A stretch of 18,666 nt of DNA from CAZVJA01 sp964626885 (lineage in GTDB: Bacteria; Planctomycetota; Planctomycetia; Planctomycetales; Planctomycetaceae), in assembly GCA_964626885.1 (NCBI GenBank), contig CAZVJA010000097.1, positions 1 through 18,666 on the forward strand. The letters are read 5' to 3'. The notes under the pieces were generated by a model. It had not been told where the DNA came from. It was given only the letters and a program-made list of their open reading frames with translations, and did not search any database. Every line of letters starts with the position of its first letter. Position 1 is the first letter of the stretch. The translations under genes and the position numbers were made by a program. Of this stretch, positions 15,518 through 18,666 are shown piece by piece.

Positions 15518-18211
15518 ATGGATGAAGATATCCTTCAGGAATTCCTCGCGGAAAGCTGGGAGAACCTGGGCCGACTCGACAGTGAGATCGTGTCGTTGGA
15601 GAAGAATCCTAAGAGTACGGATCTCCTTGCCAGCATTTTCCGTACGATTCACACGATCAAGGGAACTTGCGGATTCATCGGGCTGACTCGGCTTGGCTCG
15701 GTCGCGCATTCCGCGGAGAACGTCCTCGGCCAGATGCGGGACGGCGTGCTGGAAGTGACTCCAAACGCCATTTCTCTGGTTCTACAGGCGGTTGACGTTA
15801 TCAAGGAGTTGCTGCAAGGTCTCGAAGCGACGCGCGAAGAGCCGACTCGAGACAACTCTGTGTTGATCAGCAAGCTCGATGCACTTGCCGGAATGGGGGG
15901 CCATGCGGCTAATGAGCCGTCGCATGAAGCGCCTGCCGCCGTTCCCTCGACTTCTCAATCGTCGGCGACGGGCACCCCGATCGAAGCAGTTGCTTCCGTT
16001 GCATCGGTCTCTCCAACGCCGGAGAAAACTTCCGCCGCACCGATGCAGCCTGAGCAGCCGAGACCGGTTTCGCAAATCGAAAGCGGTTCGGACACACCTC
16101 AGGAAACTTTAGACGCGTCGATGGCGAAAGAAGAGTCCTTGGGTGACCAGGGGGGCAAGAAAAGCGTTGCGGATCTTTCCATTCGCGTGAACGTGCTCGT
16201 TCTCGACAGTCTGATGAATCTGGTGGGTGAGCTGGTGCTCACGCGCAACCAATTACTCCAATTGGCACGTGGGGATGACGAGTCAAAGTATGCCGCGCCG
16301 ATCACTCATCTCAATCGCGTTACGACTGACCTACAAGAAGGTGTGATGAAGACTCGCATGCAGCCGATCGGCAACGCATGGAGCAAGTTGCCGCGGTTGG
16401 TGCGTGACCTGTCACAAATTACAGGGAAACAAATCGAACTTGAGATGGCTGGTGCCGAGACGGAACTCGACCGTACGGTACTTGATGCCATTAAGGATCC
16501 GCTGACGCACATGGTCCGCAACTCGGCGGATCACGGCATCGAATTGCCGGCAGCGCGACACGCCGCGGGCAAACCGGAGATTGGCAAGATCCGCCTGAAC
16601 GCCTACCACGAAGGGGGGCATGTCATCATCTGTATTTCCGATGATGGCGCGGGGATCAACAAAGAACGCGTGCTGCGTAAGGCTATTCAGCAGGGGCTCG
16701 TTTCGGAAGCGGATTCGTCCAAGCTCTCGGAAAGTGAAATCCTGAAGTTCATTTTCAATCCCGGATTCTCGACGGCGGAACAGGTGAGTTCGGTTTCCGG
16801 TCGAGGTGTTGGGATGGACGTAGTTCGCACCAGCATCGAACGAATCGGTGGTACCATCGATCTGACCTCCGTCCCGGGAAGCGGCACGACGGTAAGGATC
16901 AAGATTCCCCTGACCTTGGCAATCATCTCCGCGCTCGTCGTCGAAAGTGGGCGAGAATCCTTCGCGATTCCACAGCTTGGAGTCGTTGAGTTGGTCCGGC
17001 TGGCCGCGGAAGATTTGGACAAGATCGAGAGAATCCACGAGAACGAAGTGTTTCGTCTCCGTGACCGGTTGCTTCCTCTTGTGCATCTCGATAGTGCCCT
17101 CGGTCTTTCTAACAAGGAAGATCACGATGGCGATGTGAATATCGTCGTTGTCCAGGTGGGTGAAGAACAGTTCGGCCTGATCGTCTCCGAAGTCTTCGAC
17201 ACGGAGGAAATTGTCGTCAAGCCGGTGGGAAGCCTCCTGAAGGGAATCAACATCTATCAGGGAACCACGATACTCGGTGACGGCCGGGTGATCATGATTC
17301 TCGATGTCGCAGGCATCGCCTCTAAGTTCGGTGGCATGCATAGCAATACGAAGGAAGACAAAAAGGCGGCCGACACGGACATCGACGGCCGCACAACCAG
17401 CCTGCTGCTGTTCGACGCCGGCGACGGCACAACCATGGCCGTTCCACTGTCGCTTGTGGCGCGGCTGGAAGAGTTCCCGAGGAACAGCATCGAACGGAGC
17501 GGCGACAAGCTGGTCGTGCAGTACCGAGGCGATTTGCTCCCCTTGCAGCCCGTCCAGGGATTCAGCGTCTCGAATTCGGGTCCGGAGCCTCAGCCGGTCA
17601 TCGTTTTCTCGGAAGGCCGGCGATCGATGGGCCTGATGGTCAACGAAATCCAGGACATCATCGAAGAGCGGTTGATTATCCGCATGCAGTCACAGCGCAA
17701 GGGTGTGCTCGGCACGGCGATCATCAACGGGCATGCAACCGACATCATCGACACGAATTACTATGTGACACAAATCAACCCCAATTGGTTCTCGCGTGGT
17801 CGCGAACGTCGCGAAAGCCGACGGGTTCTGGTGGTCGACGATTCGCTCTTCTTCCGACAGCTAGTCACCACGGCGCTGGAGTCTCAGAACTACCGTGTCG
17901 CGTTGGCGGAGAGTGCCGTGGAAGCCATCGAACGGATCGAGCATGGCGAGCGGTACGACGTCATCATCTCCGACATCGAGATGCCGAAGATGGACGGCAT
18001 CGAGTTCGCCAGACGGCTGCGAGCGCGTGCCGATTTGCAATCCGTGCCGCTGATCGCGATGTCTTCGTTGTCGGCTGCGGCATTCGAGTCGCGCGCGTTG
18101 CAGACCGGATTTAATCGCTGCCTCACCAAGTTTAATGCCCAACAACTGCTGGACACAATTGAAGAATTCTGTGGCGTCAACGCCGAGTCAAGAATAGGAG
18201 TGAGCGCATGA
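15518..18211 (+). CDS. cheA: Hybrid chemotaxis histidine kinase CheA with two CheW-like domains and a receiver
   Basis: Chemosensory kinase, 897 residues from the ATG at 15518. I chose this start because M-D-E-D-I-L-Q-E-F begins the Hpt domain; no good ribosome-binding site is seen. Domains: Hpt (about 1-110, phospho-acceptor His45 in F-R-T-I-H-T-I-K-G); a Pro/Ala/Ser-rich linker (about 130-215) with no visible P2 domain; dimerisation helices (about 218-285, N-L-V-G-E-L-V-L-T-R-N); ATPase (N335 in M-V-R-N-S-A-D-H-G, D375-D-G-A-G, G-R-G-V-G-M-D near 428); CheW-like domain (about 467-605); a second CheW-like domain (about 627-759); and a receiver (about 768-890) with D774-D775 and phospho-acceptor Asp819 in I-S-D-I-E-M-P. 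CheA-receiver hybrids occur in several phyla. The stop overlaps the cheW start by ATGA. Confidence 0.94.
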   Translation: MDEDILQEFLAESWENLGRLDSEIVSLEKNPKSTDLLASIFRTIHTIKGTCGFIGLTRLGSVAHSAENVLGQMRDGVLEVTPNAISLVLQAVDVIKELLQGLEATREEPTRDNSVLISKLDALAGMGGHAANEPSHEAPAAVPSTSQSSATGTPIEAVASVASVSPTPEKTSAAPMQPEQPRPVSQIESGSDTPQETLDASMAKEESLGDQGGKKSVADLSIRVNVLVLDSLMNLVGELVLTRNQLLQLARGDDESKYAAPITHLNRVTTDLQEGVMKTRMQPIGNAWSKLPRLVRDLSQITGKQIELEMAGAETELDRTVLDAIKDPLTHMVRNSADHGIELPAARHAAGKPEIGKIRLNAYHEGGHVIICISDDGAGINKERVLRKAIQQGLVSEADSSKLSESEILKFIFNPGFSTAEQVSSVSGRGVGMDVVRTSIERIGGTIDLTSVPGSGTTVRIKIPLTLAIISALVVESGRESFAIPQLGVVELVRLAAEDLDKIERIHENEVFRLRDRLLPLVHLDSALGLSNKEDHDGDVNIVVVQVGEEQFGLIVSEVFDTEEIVVKPVGSLLKGINIYQGTTILGDGRVIMILDVAGIASKFGGMHSNTKEDKKAADTDIDGRTTSLLLFDAGDGTTMAVPLSLVARLEEFPRNSIERSGDKLVVQYRGDLLPLQPVQGFSVSNSGPEPQPVIVFSEGRRSMGLMVNEIQDIIEERLIIRMQSQRKGVLGTAIINGHATDIIDTNYYVTQINPNWFSRGRERRESRRVLVVDDSLFFRQLVTTALESQNYRVALAESAVEAIERIEHGERYDVIISDIEMPKMDGIEFARRLRARADLQSVPLIAMSSLSAAAFESRALQTGFNRCLTKFNAQQLLDTIEEFCGVNAESRIGVSA

Positions 18212-18666
18212 GCGGAGCCGCCACGATGGCCCAGCCCGAATCGGGCAGCGCGACAGGGCAGGGAATCGAAAATCAGCTCGATTATGCCAACCAGTACGTC
18301 TCGTTCTGGCTCGATGAGCAACTGCTCGGTGTTCCGGTCAACGTCGTCCAGGAAGTTCTGAATCCACAAAAGATCGCTAAGACACCCCTCGCCCGCCCGG
18401 AAATCGCAGGGCTGCTCAACCTTCGCGGTCAGATTGTAACGGCGGTGAACTTGCGCGAGCGAATGGGCCTACGCGCTCTCGCCGGAGACCGCGAGAGCAT
18501 GAACGTCGTCGTGCGGCATAACAATGAATCATTCAGTCTGCTCGTCGACGAAGTGGGAGACGTAATCAACATCAATGGAGAAACATTGCAGCCGGTGCCT
18601 CACACTCTCGATGCACACTGGAAATCGGTGACGAAAGGCGTGTTCCGGCTGGAGAAACGATTGTGC
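18208..18666 (+). CDS. cheW: Chemotaxis coupling protein CheW (3' partial)
   Basis: CheW links CheA to chemoreceptors at the inner membrane. 153 codons are visible and the frame is open at the right window edge, so the end is missing. After a polar 28-residue N-terminal extension comes the CheW fold: Q-Y-V-S-F-W-L-D-E-Q, P-V-N-V-V-Q-E-V-L, G-L-L-N-L-R-G-Q-I-V and L-L-V-D-E-V-G-D-V. The ATG overlaps the cheA stop as ATGA, with GGAG 7 bases upstream, so the two genes are probably translationally coupled and made in a fixed ratio. Confidence 0.92.
   Translation, partial: MSGAATMAQPESGSATGQGIENQLDYANQYVSFWLDEQLLGVPVNVVQEVLNPQKIAKTPLARPEIAGLLNLRGQIVTAVNLRERMGLRALAGDRESMNVVVRHNNESFSLLVDEVGDVININGETLQPVPHTLDAHWKSVTKGVFRLEKRLC

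Noticed and set aside
16412..17341. Long open frame (309 codons) on the minus strand inside cheA
   Set aside because: It is antisense to the dimerisation, ATPase and first CheW-like parts of CheA. The composition is His/Arg/Asp-rich without motifs.

Overview
The window looks like chromosomal DNA of a member of the Planctomycetota. This rests on the type of proteins, not on a marker gene. There is a large secreted acetylxylan-esterase-like hydrolase, a metallophosphoesterase with a D-R-T-G-G first block, and a cytoplasmic Ser/Thr kinase with an H-R-D-I-C-P-R-N catalytic loop. There is also a tiny RRM/Gly-rich RNA-binding protein and a CheA with a fused receiver. The DNA is moderately GC-rich and densely coded on both strands. 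No tRNA, rRNA, insertion sequence, prophage or CRISPR array was seen.

Layout. Positions 1-590 hold the 3' end of a SecF (or SecDF) gene on the plus strand. On the minus strand, 753-2988 holds a dihydroorotase followed by an exported metallophosphoesterase. Divergent from these is a large exported alpha/beta hydrolase at 3183-5345. It converges on a small minus-strand protein with an L7/L12-like C-terminal motif, with a bidirectional terminator between them. Next on the minus strand come tsaB and a small double zinc-ribbon protein (6033-7128). A long gene-free stretch precedes the plus-strand RRM protein at 7879-8196, which ends in a clear intrinsic terminator. A UvrD/Rep-type helicase lies on the minus strand at 8302-10278.

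The central cluster, all on the minus strand and read from high to low coordinates, is rpe (13760-13026), a histidine-phosphatase-fold protein (13018-12350), accD (12353-11499) and a Ser/Thr kinase (11378-10419). The first three are tightly packed: 7 bases separate rpe from the second gene, and an ATGA overlap joins the second to accD. The histidine-phosphatase protein has lost nearly all catalytic residues of its family, so it is probably a pseudoenzyme co-translated with the acetyl-CoA carboxylase beta subunit. This is the most interesting feature of the window.

Upstream of rpe lies gap (glyceraldehyde-3-phosphate dehydrogenase, minus strand, GTG start). It has a recognisable sigma-70-type promoter, and its predicted transcript begins almost exactly at a stem-loop. 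Divergent from gap is a chemosensory operon: a hybrid CheA (Hpt, dimerisation, ATPase, two CheW-like domains, receiver), then cheW by another ATGA overlap, cut by the window edge.

Most genes are housekeeping: protein export, pyrimidine synthesis, tRNA t6A modification, DNA repair, central carbon metabolism and fatty-acid synthesis. The novelty lies in the pseudo-phosphatase/accD coupling, an atypical kinase, the tandem-CheW CheA, and small uncharacterised proteins.
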